Assembly (NCBI GenBank): GCA_031294825.1
Contig: JAUMPM010000021.1
Span: forward strand, 1-29,778
From: Collinsella sp.
GTDB lineage: Bacteria; Actinomycetota; Coriobacteriia; Coriobacteriales; Coriobacteriaceae
Direction: 5' to 3'
DNA: 29,778 nucleotides
Position numbers and translations under genes: made by a program. The notes under the pieces are model-generated. The model was not told the DNA's origin. It worked only from the letters and a program-made list of their open reading frames with translations, and made no database searches. This document shows, piece after piece, positions 8,008 through 15,905 of this stretch. Each line of letters opens with the position of its first letter. Within the stretch, counting starts at the first letter, position 1.

Positions 8008-9474
8008 TTATTCCACACGCTCTGACAGTCGATACTTTCGGTTGCGGCTCGTCGCCGACGCCGTGGGCTCAAGCTCGCCTTGAGCAATGAGCGCGTTGAC
8101 GCGCGACCTAACCTGGGAAATTGTAAGCCCCGTGCGTTCTGCCAGCTCACGCGTCCCCAGCTCGCCGTAGTGTTTGAGTGCCGTCACAATTAAGCCCCCG
8201 CCATGATCGACCGGCTCGATCTTTGAACGGTAAAGTACGACCTTGAACCGATCGAACCCCGGGCAGAACAGGGGCTCGGCCAGACCATGCGCGCGCATGG
8301 CATCGATCATCATCGGGATGCCAGAGCCATTGCCCTCAGCCGACGAACCTGCGCCATCCGGCAGCGGGACAATCGACATGAGTTTCACGAGCGTCGCGTT
8401 ACGGCATCGGGAGCTGCCGTCAAACAAGTTCTCGCGAGTCTTTCCCCCGTAAAGGCCGCCAGGATTCGTCACCTCGACACGATTGTCAAAGACGTCGACG
8501 GCAATCGATTGTCCACAGAACCGATCCCCGTATTCTCGATGGATTACGGCGTTGGCGATTGCCTCGCGCAGAACCTCCTCGGGAATCTCCAGCGAGTCGA
8601 CACGCGAGACACCTTGGACGGTCGAGGTTCGCCGCAAATTCTTGGCGACGGCCGCGACAGCATCAGAGATCATCTCGCCCAACGTTCCCTCACAGATTGT
8701 GCGGTCCATGAATCTCAGCGACCCCGCCATGCCCTTCTGAGTTCCCGCATGGACAGCCACGTCAATGAAGAGCTTGGGATAGAACTGCTGAGGGTAGGTG
8801 CCCACAACTAGGAGTCCAGCCTTGGTGACATTGCCCTGGGAATCAAGGATATTTAGGCGCTCCAGCTTCGTTTGTTTGTCCGGCGCGCCGCGCATTGCCC
8901 GGGGCGTCAACGAGAAAGCCCGATCTATCGTACGGTCGACCAGCGTCTCGTCGAGATCGTCCGCGCCCGCACCCGCCACCGCGTCGCGATCGCTCGGAGT
9001 CGCTCGACCGTATGACGCCAATGCGAGCACCTCGGTCGATGAAAGCGGCACATCTATGTCATCGATGCGCTTGTAGCTGCCGCCCTGGGCGCCCCGCTCT
9101 ATGATATAACAAGGCTTGCTCGACGGGTCGAGCTCCTCAATCGTGATGACCAGAACCACGGTGCCCTGGAGCTCCACGCGCTCAATGGTGTATTTGGGCG
9201 GATTGGCCAGCTTTCCGCGACCGCCGGCATCGCCCATGCCCGCCACGAATTGGTTGAGCACTTTCTCGGTCTCGAAGTTCTCAACCGGGACAAAACCTGC
9301 GCGCTCACTCACTCCGAGCACGATGATTCCGCCGGCAGTGTTCGCGAATGCGCTCACCGTTTCCCACACGTCGCGGGAAAGCGTCGTGGCGCTCTCCTTG
9401 ACCTCGACGTTAAGATCGTCCGAGCCCATGCGCCTTAAAGACTCGAGCAGACCGGTCAGTTCGTTTTCGTTCAT
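8008..9474 (-). CDS. AlbA_2 / GHKL-ATPase / winged-helix regulator-like protein
   Basis: The 488-residue protein has three parts. The N-terminal 120 residues form an AlbA_2 (Schlafen-like) domain, with VEVKES followed by FANTAGGIIVLGV. The middle region carries the ATPase N-box REAIANAVIHREYGD and the NPGGLYGG loop of the HATPase_c_4 type. The C-terminal 70 residues resemble a winged helix (GTRELAERTGLTISQVRSRV). Such proteins are annotated as ATP-binding or transcriptional regulators; their nucleic-acid targets are mostly unknown. I chose the ATG at 9474, preceded by AAAGGACG; the frame extends to 9540 without a good site. The upstream region carries ATCTCTC arrays, suggesting self-regulation by the winged helix (inference). 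Confidence 0.8.
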   Translation of the reverse strand: MNENELTGLLESLRRMGSDDLNVEVKESATTLSRDVWETVSAFANTAGGIIVLGVSERAGFVPVENFETEKVLNQFVAGMGDAGGRGKLANPPKYTIERVELQGTVVLVITIEELDPSSKPCYIIERGAQGGSYKRIDDIDVPLSSTEVLALASYGRATPSDRDAVAGAGADDLDETLVDRTIDRAFSLTPRAMRGAPDKQTKLERLNILDSQGNVTKAGLLVVGTYPQQFYPKLFIDVAVHAGTQKGMAGSLRFMDRTICEGTLGEMISDAVAAVAKNLRRTSTVQGVSRVDSLEIPEEVLREAIANAVIHREYGDRFCGQSIAVDVFDNRVEVTNPGGLYGGKTRENLFDGSSRCRNATLVKLMSIVPLPDGAGSSAEGNGSGIPMMIDAMRAHGLAEPLFCPGFDRFKVVLYRSKIEPVDHGGGLIVTALKHYGELGTRELAERTGLTISQVRSRVNALIAQGELEPTASATSRNRKYRLSERVE

Positions 9475-9538
9475 CTGCACGTCCTTTCGCTTGGTTCTGC
9501 GAAGAATGCCGCGAATGGATTTCCCTCGTCTCTTAGTC

Positions 9539-9605
9539 ATCTCTCGTAATTATCTCTCATCTATCTCTCTATCTCTCGGCTTAGAGATAAGAGATAGATA
9601 GAGAT
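9539..9605. promoter_or_regulatory. ATCTCTC operator-like array, cluster 1
   Basis: ATCTCTC occurs at 9539, 9552, 9563 and 9571. It is followed by the inverse AGAGAT at 9583, 9590 and 9600. TATCTCT and AGAGATA at 9570-9589 form a perfect 7-bp inverted repeat with a 6-base spacer. The array sits just upstream of the AlbA_2 regulator gene and stands out in an AT-rich island. It probably holds protein-binding sites, possibly for the adjacent winged-helix protein. Confidence 0.55.
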
Positions 9606-9703
9606 GGAATGTCTACCATTTGCTTCATTTATACATATTTTTGCTGGTAGAACAATCGGTATTGAGACAATACCATGATTGCCCGTCTCTTTGCTGCTCA
9701 GTT

Positions 9704-9770
9704 ATCTCTCATATTTTTCTCTCATCTTCCTGTCATCTCTCATATTAGAGACGAATGAGGGACGAGAGAT
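9704..9770. promoter_or_regulatory. ATCTCTC operator-like array, cluster 2
   Basis: ATCTCTC recurs at 9704 and 9735, a partial TCTCTC copy lies at about 9718, and the inverse GAGAGAT is at 9764-9770. It lies about 100 bp from cluster 1, between the regulator gene and the PreP protease. The rest of the 9606-9978 interval holds AT-rich sequence and a possible -10 box TATACT at 9921-9926, but no gene. Confidence 0.45.
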
Positions 9771-9978
9771 ACGCGAGTGATGGACGAGCGAGGATTTTCG
9801 GATATCCACTCTCGTTTGGCGAGTGTCCAATTTTCCACGCTCGTGCGGCGGGCACGCGGACCTATGCCCAATCCGCTGGCATCGTCTTCAGTTCGCCGCA
9901 GAGCCGCGGCCCCATATGGGTATACTCTCGAGGATTCGACTCGATTCGCCCCCGCTGGGGCGTCAAAGGAGACTGCAT

Positions 9979-12900
9979 ATGCCCACCACCTCAACCGACC
10001 CGCGCGCCGCTGCTGCCGCGCTGCTGGCACCCGGTACCACCTGCCACGGTTTTGCCGTCGAGCGTTGCGAGACCGTGCCCGAGCTCGACTCGGACGCCTA
10101 CGTGCTGCGCCACACCGCCTCGGGCGCTCGCCTGCTGTACCTGGCGTGCGACGACGAAAACAAGGCCTTTGCCATTGGCTTTAAGACACCGCCGGCCGAT
10201 TCCACCGGCGTGTTCCATATTCTTGAGCACTCGGTCCTGTGCGGATCGGCAAAGTTCCCCGTCAAGGAGCCATTTGTCGACCTGATCAAGAGCTCCATGC
10301 AGACGTTCCTCAACGCCATGACCTACCCCGACAAGACCATCTACCCCGTTGCCACCACCAACGAGCAGGATCTGTACAACCTGATGGACGTGTACCTGGA
10401 CGCGGTGTTCAACCCGGCCATCTACACCAAGCCGACCATTTTTGAGCAGGAGGGCTGGCACTACGAGCTGGACCTGCCGGAGGGCGCCGAGAGCGAGGGC
10501 GACGGCAGCGCCGCCGGCCTGCGCGAGGGCACGCTGCGCTATAACGGCGTGGTGTTCAACGAGATGAAGGGCGCGCTGTCCGATCCCATGAGCGTGCTGG
10601 ACGACGCCGTCAACGCCGCACTCTATCCCGACACCGCCTATGCGCACGAGAGCGGCGGCGACCCGCGCGCGATTCCCGCGCTCACCTACGAGCAGTTCCT
10701 GGACACGCACGCGCGCCACTACAATCCTTCCAACTCTTACATCACGCTCTACGGCGACCTGGACGTGGACCGCGCGCTGGCCTTCTTGGACGAGCGCTAT
10801 CTGTCGCAGCCGAACGCCGCGAGCCGCCGCATGGACGCTGCCGTTGCCGCCGGCGAGGACCCGTCCACGCTGGCGCCCAATCCGCTGGACGTGCAGGAGC
10901 CTGTGACCTGCGAGTATAAGCGCGTCGAGATGGCCACCACGCCTGAGAACGCCCTGGTGGGCCTGGGTCTGGTGCTGGGCAGTGCGCTCGACCGCAAGCG
11001 CACGATCGCGGCGGACATCCTGTTCGAGGCGTTGCTGGGTTCCAACGAGGCACCGGTTAAGAAGGCCATTCTGGCCGCCGGCCTGGGCGGCAACGTGGTG
11101 AGCTACACCGCGGCCGAAAGCCTGCAGCCCTACGAACTCATCATGCTGCAAAACGCGCAGCCCGGCGTGGCGCGCGAGCTGCGCCGCGTGTTCCAGGACG
11201 CCTGCCGCGACCTGTGCGAACATGGCGTTCCGCGCGAGCGCCTGGAAGCCATCATCAGCAGCAACGAGTACGACCTGCGCCAGCGCGACTATGGCATCGC
11301 CGACGGCGTGGCCATTGCGTGCGACGCGCTGAGCACGTGGCTCTACGATGACGACGCCGCGACGCTGGCGCTCAAGTACGGCCCGGTGTACGAGGAGCTG
11401 CGTGGCGAGCTGGACGGCAGCTATTTTGAGGACCTTCTGCGCGAGCTCGTGCTGGAGAACGACCATATGGCGCTGGTCGAGCTGGTGCCGGTGGATGCCG
11501 CCGAGGGTGCGGAGGGTGCCGAAGCTGCCGAGCTGGCTGCCAAGCGCGACGCCATGACCGATGCCGAGCTGGCGGACGTGGTCGAGCGCACGGCCGTGCT
11601 GCGTGCCGCGCAGGAGGCGGAGGACACGCCCGAGGACAAGGCTACGCTGCCGCGCCTGCGCGTCTCCGACATTGGCGAGGCGCGCCCCGAGCCGCCGCTC
11701 GTTGTGGACACGACCGCGCCCATCCCCTGCCTGCGCCACGGCATCCCCACCAACCGCTTGGCCTACGCCATGCAGTACTTCGACCTGAGCTGCGTCGCAT
11801 TTGAGGACCTGCCCTATGTGACGTTGCTCTGCCGTCTGCTCAAGCAGCTGCCCACGCGCGAGCATTCGGCCGAGGAACTCGACAACCTGCTCGCCGGCAA
11901 GCTGGGCTTTTTGAGCTTTACGACCGAGGTCATGACGCAGCCCGACGTGGACGGTGTGCGTCCCTACCTGCTGGTGAGCGCCGGTGCCCTGTCCGAGAAG
12001 ATCGATGCGCTGGCGAGCCTGCCACGCGAGGTGTGGTCGAACACGCTGTTGCTCGATGCTGACGCCGACCGCGTGCGCGACGTGCTCACGCAGATTCGCA
12101 TTGGGCTTGAGCAGGGCTTTATCAACAACGGACACTCGGCGGCGCTCGGTCGCGCGATGAGCTACAGCTCGCCTTCGGCCGTGGTGCGCGAGCAGCTTTC
12201 GGGCGTGGACTTCTACCTGTTCCTGCGCGATCTGCTCGAGCACTTTGACGAGCGACTGGACGACCTGCGTGCCAAGCTTGCCGAGCTGGCAGACCGCATC
12301 TTTGTGGCCGATGGCTGCCTGGCGAGCTTCACCGGCAGCGACGAGGACTTTGACACGTACTGGGCCGCCGCGGGCGACCTGGGGCTTGGCGCGGGCGACG
12401 GCACCGATGCCGGCCGCAACGCGCTCGTGGTGCCGACGCCGTGCGACCGCCACGAGGCCTTTGTCATCCCCAGCGACATCTGCTTTGCGGCAAGCGCGTG
12501 CGACCCGCGTCGCCTGGGCATTGACGTGACGGGCGCCTGGGCGGTTGCCGCCAACGCGCTCTCCTACGACTACCTGTGGAACGAGATCCGCGTGAAGGGC
12601 GGTGCGTACGGCTGCGGATTCCGCGCGGCCGGTGAGCGTCAGACGGCGTTCTACACCTACCGCGACCCGGCAATCGACCCCTCGCTTGAGCGCGTAGAAC
12701 GCGCGGGCGCATGGCTCGGTAGCTTTGAGCCCGACGAAGCCGCCTTTGAGGGCTTTATCGTGAGCTGCGTGAGCGGCATGGACGCGCCCGTGAAGCCGTA
12801 CGCGCTCACCAAGCGCCGCAATACGACCTACCTGGCTGGGCTCGATCCGCACGCGCGCGAGGAGCGCCGCGCCCAGATGCTCGCCGCCACGCCCGGTGAG

Positions 12901-13023
12901 CTTCGCTCGCTCGGTGCCGACGTGACGCGCATCGCAGCCGAGTCGCCAACCTGTGTCTTTGGCGGCCGAGACGTCATCGCCAAGAGCAACGCCGGCTTCA
13001 ACGTCGTCGACCTGCTGGCCTAA
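9979..13023 (+). CDS. PreP-like M16C family zinc metallopeptidase
   Basis: The 1014-residue protein has the full length of the presequence-protease branch of family M16. The inverted zinc motif HILEH lies at residues 80-84 (ligands His80 and His84, catalytic Glu83). A Glu in YNGVVFNEMKGA, about residue 195, is the expected third ligand. The second half is an inactive M16 domain ending in NEIRVKGGAYGCGF, the conserved substrate-binding Arg/Tyr region. Such enzymes degrade peptides inside a closed chamber; bacterial roles are peptide turnover. No signal peptide is seen, so it is probably cytoplasmic. The ATG at 9979 follows AAAGGAG; the longer frame to 9823 is upstream noise. A terminator follows at 13029. 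Confidence 0.92.
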   Translation: MPTTSTDPRAAAAALLAPGTTCHGFAVERCETVPELDSDAYVLRHTASGARLLYLACDDENKAFAIGFKTPPADSTGVFHILEHSVLCGSAKFPVKEPFVDLIKSSMQTFLNAMTYPDKTIYPVATTNEQDLYNLMDVYLDAVFNPAIYTKPTIFEQEGWHYELDLPEGAESEGDGSAAGLREGTLRYNGVVFNEMKGALSDPMSVLDDAVNAALYPDTAYAHESGGDPRAIPALTYEQFLDTHARHYNPSNSYITLYGDLDVDRALAFLDERYLSQPNAASRRMDAAVAAGEDPSTLAPNPLDVQEPVTCEYKRVEMATTPENALVGLGLVLGSALDRKRTIAADILFEALLGSNEAPVKKAILAAGLGGNVVSYTAAESLQPYELIMLQNAQPGVARELRRVFQDACRDLCEHGVPRERLEAIISSNEYDLRQRDYGIADGVAIACDALSTWLYDDDAATLALKYGPVYEELRGELDGSYFEDLLRELVLENDHMALVELVPVDAAEGAEGAEAAELAAKRDAMTDAELADVVERTAVLRAAQEAEDTPEDKATLPRLRVSDIGEARPEPPLVVDTTAPIPCLRHGIPTNRLAYAMQYFDLSCVAFEDLPYVTLLCRLLKQLPTREHSAEELDNLLAGKLGFLSFTTEVMTQPDVDGVRPYLLVSAGALSEKIDALASLPREVWSNTLLLDADADRVRDVLTQIRIGLEQGFINNGHSAALGRAMSYSSPSAVVREQLSGVDFYLFLRDLLEHFDERLDDLRAKLAELADRIFVADGCLASFTGSDEDFDTYWAAAGDLGLGAGDGTDAGRNALVVPTPCDRHEAFVIPSDICFAASACDPRRLGIDVTGAWAVAANALSYDYLWNEIRVKGGAYGCGFRAAGERQTAFYTYRDPAIDPSLERVERAGAWLGSFEPDEAAFEGFIVSCVSGMDAPVKPYALTKRRNTTYLAGLDPHAREERRAQMLAATPGELRSLGADVTRIAAESPTCVFGGRDVIAKSNAGFNVVDLLA

Positions 13024-13028
13024 CCCAC

Positions 13029-13073
13029 AAAGGTAGATTTTTGGGACATGCCTGAAAATCTACCTTTTCTTTT
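13029..13073 (+). terminator. Intrinsic terminator after the PreP gene
   Basis: AAAGGTAGATTTT pairs with AAAATCTACCTTTT around a 13-base loop, followed by CTTTT. It begins 6 bases after the stop codon. A diverged copy with the same loop ACATGCC sits at 15795-15830, so this is also a repeated element. Confidence 0.85.
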
Positions 13074-13111
13074 GCAGCTGCTTGGGCGGGGCAGCTCACC
13101 CGTCCCACCAG

Positions 13112-13171
13112 TTTGTCTAAATCTGTAACATCTAGGCGGCAATATTGGCTCCAGATGTTACAAATCGAGAC
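13112..13171. repeat. Palindromic repeat, tandem unit 1
   Basis: TGTAACATCT at 13124-13133 pairs with AGATGTTACA at 13153-13162, and the flanking GTCT/AGAC extends the stem. The left arm is nearly identical to that of the unit at 13193-13255, about 80 bp downstream. Confidence 0.6.
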
Positions 13172-13192
13172 GTTTTCGGATGACGCCGGCCC

Positions 13193-13255
13193 TTTGTCTC
13201 AATCTGTAACATCTAGGTCCGATTTTGCCGAGTTACTGTTACAGATCGAGACAAA
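13193..13255. repeat. Palindromic repeat, tandem unit 2
   Basis: The 18-base arm at 13193-13210 pairs with 13238-13255 at 17 of 18 positions (TTTGTCTC-A-ATCTGTAAC). Together with unit 1 it forms a REP-like pair between the PreP terminator and the hicAB promoter. No coding potential is seen. Confidence 0.65.
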
Positions 13256-13321
13256 CCGCCGCAGACACCCGCCCCACCAGCAAAAACCACCACGAAGGGG
13301 CAGGTGCCTTTGTGTTGGTTC

Positions 13322-13356
13322 GAACACTTGTTCTATACGTACACATGTTCTATAGT
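13322..13356 (+). promoter_or_regulatory. Promoter with two LexA-like (SOS) boxes, upstream of hicAB
   Basis: TTGTTC at 13328-13333 and TATAGT at 13351-13356 are 17 bases apart, a good housekeeping promoter. GAACACTTGTTC at 13322-13333 matches the Gram-positive LexA core GAAC-N4-GTTC exactly and overlaps the -35. GTACACATGTTC at 13339-13350 matches at 7 of 8 core positions and abuts the -10. LexA would be expected to block this promoter and release it after DNA damage. LexA binding is inferred from the consensus. Confidence 0.6.
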
Positions 13357-13382
13357 AGGGATGCTTGCACCGGACTTAAATT

Positions 13383-13401
13383 GCAACTAGGATATAGTTG
13401 C
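13383..13401. promoter_or_regulatory. Inverted repeat, probable HicB operator
   Basis: GCAACTA and TAGTTGC form a perfect 7-bp inverted repeat with a 5-base spacer, 16 bp upstream of hicA. HicB antitoxins commonly repress their own operon through such dyads. Confidence 0.5.
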
Positions 13402-13416
13402 AGAATGTGAGGCGGG

Positions 13417-13680
13417 ATGACTCGGACCGATAAACTCATCGCCCAACTGCTTAGCTGCCCTTCGACGTATCGGTATACCGATTTTTTAAAAGTCATGGCT
13501 TCATATGGCTTTGAAATGGACAACAAAGGCAAGACATCCGGATCGCGCATTCGCTTCTACAGGCCATCAGATGGCAGGATGTTCGTAATGCACGCGCCAC
13601 ATCCATCTGACGAATTGACGGCGGGGACCATTCGAAACATCGTTCGATTTCTGCAAGATGTCGGAGGTAGTCATGAGTAA
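13417..13680 (+). CDS. hicA: HicA family toxin (type II toxin-antitoxin)
   Basis: The 87-residue protein belongs to the HicA fold, a double-stranded-RNA-binding-like mRNA interferase. GSRIRFYRPSDG followed by MHAPHPSDEL and a C-terminal helix GTIRNIVRFL match the subgroup that carries Arg where the classical GSHH toxins have the catalytic His. HicA would cleave mRNA and halt growth unless bound by HicB. The ATG at 13417 follows GAGGCGGG. The gene is short, comes first in the operon and overlaps hicB by 8 bases, as usual for this family. The upstream region shows LexA-like boxes and a separate dyad. Activity of the Arg variant is not shown by sequence. Confidence 0.85.
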   Translation: MTRTDKLIAQLLSCPSTYRYTDFLKVMASYGFEMDNKGKTSGSRIRFYRPSDGRMFVMHAPHPSDELTAGTIRNIVRFLQDVGGSHE

Positions 13681-14002
13681 CGTTTTGGCATACAAGGGTT
13701 ATTTCGCCCCAGTCGAGTTCGATGCCGAACAGCATGTGCTAACAGGTATGGTCACCGGCATTAGGGACGCAATCGTATTTGAAGGCTCCACAGCTGAAGA
13801 GGTGGAGCAATGCTTCCATGACGCCGTCGACGATTACCTTGAGTTTTGCGCCGAGAAAAGCAAGGAACCCGAGCGGGCTTTTAAGGGCTCGTTCAACGTA
13901 AGAACGGGCTCTGAGCTCCACAAGCAAGCGGCGCTGGCAGCGGCAAAGAAGGGTGAGTCACTCAATAAGTTTGTGACTGAAGCAATCGCTGCGGCGTTAT
14001 AG
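13673..14002 (+). CDS. hicB: HicB family antitoxin
   Basis: The 109-residue product has the partial RNase-H-like HicB fold at the N-terminus (YKGYFAPVEFDAEQHVLTG, then FEGSTAEEVEQCFHDAVDDY). A ribbon-helix-helix DNA-binding segment follows at the C-terminus (RTGSELHKQAALAAAKKGES). It neutralises HicA and represses the operon. I chose the ATG at 13673, preceded by TCGGAGG; it overlaps the end of hicA, so the two are translationally coupled. An in-frame start 15 bases upstream is less well placed. Confidence 0.9.
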   Translation: MSNVLAYKGYFAPVEFDAEQHVLTGMVTGIRDAIVFEGSTAEEVEQCFHDAVDDYLEFCAEKSKEPERAFKGSFNVRTGSELHKQAALAAAKKGESLNKFVTEAIAAAL

Positions 14003-14084
14003 CATTAACGCATAGGCCCAAACAACCACAAAGGGCGCAGTTCACAGGCATATTTGCGGTGGCTTTACTGCCCATATCGCGCTT

Positions 14085-14128
14085 GCCCAGATAAAACCTG
14101 CCAAAATAAACCTGTCCCTTTTTGGTAG
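14085..14128 (-). repeat. 44-bp palindromic repeat, copy 1
   Basis: On the minus strand this reads CTACCAAAAAGGGACAGG at one end and GGTTTTATCTGGGC at the other. CTACCAAAA pairs with TTTTGGCAG. It aligns without gaps to 22165-22208 (40 of 44 identical) and 24301-24344 (39 of 44). It lies just before the ribosome binding site of the 5-formyl-THF cyclo-ligase gene, pointing opposite to it. Confidence 0.75.
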
Positions 14129-14148
14129 GTTTGCTAGAGGAGGCTGGG

Positions 14149-14745
14149 ATGGACAAGGCTGAGTTGCGGCGGGCGATGATTGCTCGGCGCGATGCTCTTG
14201 ATTTGGATGTGCGGACGGCCAAGTCCGCCGCTATCTGTGCGCGACTTGTCGAGCTGTTGGATCGCTTGGGTGCCGCGGCGCCGCACACCGTTGCCGCCTA
14301 TGCCGCCATGGGTTCCGAAGTCGATCCTGCCGCGTTTGCCGCAGCGGCCGCCAAACGCGGCTGGCGCGTGGCCTATCCGTGCATGTTCTCGGCAACAGAC
14401 GCCGCAGCTTGTGGCCAGCGCATGTGCATGCGGGCAGTTGCCGCCGGCGATGCGTCCTCGGCTCCGTTTATCGCCCACCCCACGCGGACCTTCGCGGCCG
14501 TGGACATCGACAGCGACCGCTTCCCTATCGTGCCTGCCGAAGCTCTCGACATGGTCGTCGTGCCGCTCGTAGCCTTCGACCGCGCCGGCGCGCGCCTGGG
14601 CTACGGCGGCGGCTGCTATGACCGCTACCTGCCCATGCTCTCGCCCGCATGTCAAATCATCGGCATCTCCTTTGACGAGCAGCGTGTCGACCACGTTCCC
14701 ACCGACGCCCACGACCTGCCGCTACCCCACATCGTCAGCGCCTAA
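14149..14745 (+). CDS. 5-formyltetrahydrofolate cyclo-ligase
   Basis: This cytoplasmic enzyme uses ATP to convert 5-formyl-THF to 5,10-methenyl-THF, returning a storage folate to one-carbon metabolism. The 198-residue protein has the normal length. It starts with the family signature MDKAELRRAMIARRDAL and carries the ATP-binding LGYGGGCYDRYL loop near residue 155. A Cys replaces the usual second Tyr of GGGYYDR. DMVVVPLVAFDRAGAR precedes it. The ATG at 14149 follows a strong AGAGGAGG. A 44-bp palindromic repeat lies immediately upstream. The next gene (metA) is convergent, with only 23 bp between the stop codons. Confidence 0.92.
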   Translation: MDKAELRRAMIARRDALDLDVRTAKSAAICARLVELLDRLGAAAPHTVAAYAAMGSEVDPAAFAAAAAKRGWRVAYPCMFSATDAAACGQRMCMRAVAAGDASSAPFIAHPTRTFAAVDIDSDRFPIVPAEALDMVVVPLVAFDRAGARLGYGGGCYDRYLPMLSPACQIIGISFDEQRVDHVPTDAHDLPLPHIVSA

Positions 14746-14768
14746 ATGCCAGCGTACCTCCCGGCAGC

Positions 14769-15695
14769 CTAGTGCTCCTCGCCGGCTCGGGCCAGGTCGT
14801 AGGGTGTGGTCTGGTAGACGTAGTAGTTGAGCCAGTTGGTGTAGAGCAACTGAGCCTGGCTGCGCCAGACGTTGCGCGGCTCGGCGGTGGGGTCGTCACC
14901 TGGGAAGTAATGCGCCGGCACCTGGGGATTAAGCCCGCGTTTCACGTCGCGCTCGTACTCCAGGCGCAGCGTGTCGGTATCGTACTCGGGATGCCCAAAT
15001 ACAAAGAAGCGACGGCTGTCGGTCGACTTGACGATGTACAGGCCCACCTCGTCGGACACGGCCACAACCTCAAGCTGCGGCTCGGCCTCCACGTCCTCAC
15101 GGCGCACATCGGTGTTGCGCGAATGCACGGCATAGAAACGGTCGTCAAAGCCGCGAACCAGCGGGCTTTGCGGCTTCACCAGATAATGCTCGAACACGCC
15201 GCTCGCCTTGGCCGGCAGGTCGTGCTTCTGAATACCGTAGTGGTGATACAGGCCCGCCTGCGCGCCCCAACAAATGTGCAGCGTAGAGTGCACGTGTGTG
15301 GTGGACCAATCCATAATCTGGCAGAGCTCGGGCCAGTAGTCGACCTCTTCGAACGGCATCTGCTCCACCGGCGCGCCCGTGATGATCAGGCCGTCGTAGT
15401 GGATGTCGCGGATGTCGTCGAACGTGCGGTAGAACGTCTCCAGGTGGCCGGCGCTCACGTGCGTGGCCTCGTGCGTTTTGGTACGCAGCAGATCCACCTC
15501 CACCTGCAGCGGCGTGTTGGAGAGCTTGCGCATGATCTGCGTCTCGGTGGCGATCTTGGTGGGCATGAGGTTGAGGATGAGCACGCGCAGCGGACGAATG
15601 TCCTGGTGCAGCGCGCGGTACTCGGTCATGACAAAGATGTTCTCGCTCTCGAGCTGCGCGGCGGCAGGGAGGGCGTCGGGGATGCGAATGGGCAT
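14769..15695 (-). CDS. metA: Homoserine O-acyltransferase MetA, probably acetyl-CoA-specific
   Basis: MetA acylates homoserine at the first committed step of methionine synthesis. The 308-residue protein is full length. The nucleophile Cys142 lies in HICWGAQAGLY, and His235 and Glu237 in FGHPEYDTD complete the active site. Residue 111 is Glu (TGAPVEQM). In characterised MetA proteins Glu111 marks acetyl-CoA use, whereas the E. coli succinyltransferase has Gly there, so O-acetylhomoserine is the likely product despite common succinyltransferase annotations. The ATG at 15695 is preceded by AAGGAG. The gene is divergent from the dehydrogenase gene. No SAM riboswitch or T-box was recognised; a 10-bp palindrome AGTTGCAACT lies at 15714-15723. 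Confidence 0.93.
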   Translation of the reverse strand: MPIRIPDALPAAAQLESENIFVMTEYRALHQDIRPLRVLILNLMPTKIATETQIMRKLSNTPLQVEVDLLRTKTHEATHVSAGHLETFYRTFDDIRDIHYDGLIITGAPVEQMPFEEVDYWPELCQIMDWSTTHVHSTLHICWGAQAGLYHHYGIQKHDLPAKASGVFEHYLVKPQSPLVRGFDDRFYAVHSRNTDVRREDVEAEPQLEVVAVSDEVGLYIVKSTDSRRFFVFGHPEYDTDTLRLEYERDVKRGLNPQVPAHYFPGDDPTAEPRNVWRSQAQLLYTNWLNYYVYQTTPYDLARAGEEH

Positions 15696-15794
15696 GGATG
15701 CTCCTTACGAGTCAGTTGCAACTATGGTACAACGACCGGCTCCATCCGCGCGAGCACATCGCCCAGCGATGCCGTCAGCAGCCCAAATCACTCC

Positions 15795-15830
15795 AAAAGT
15801 AGAGATTAAGGCATGTCCAAAAATCTACGG
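15795..15830 (-). repeat. Diverged copy of the GTAGATTTTTGG hairpin element
   Basis: On the minus strand it reads CCGTAGATTTTTGG, then ACATGCC, then AATCTCTACTTTT. The PreP terminator at 13029 has the same three parts in the same order. Here the stem is weaker. It lies in the leader between metA and the dehydrogenase gene, where it could terminate antisense transcription or be a passive repeat. Confidence 0.5.
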
Positions 15831-15905
15831 CGCTTTAGCCTAGCAAAGTGGCAGCAGGACGATACAATGGTTCGACGCGAAAAACTCGGCCGAAAGGATA
15901 CGTAT

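Noticed and set aside
9539..9770. A CRISPR-like array
   Set aside because: The repeats are only 7 bp, with irregular spacing and both orientations; no cas genes are present.
9991..12852. A 953-residue open frame on the minus strand across the PreP gene
   Set aside because: It is a GC-rich shadow of the true gene, His/Arg/Val-rich with no known domain, while the plus frame has all M16 motifs.
13330..13353. GTTCTAT repeats near hicAB as additional sites for the first GntR regulator
   Set aside because: The spacing is 17 rather than 10 bp and the sites are better explained by LexA boxes overlapping the promoter.
15696..15905. A SAM riboswitch or T-box for metA
   Set aside because: No recognisable conserved core; the interval is short and holds a repeat and the divergent promoters.
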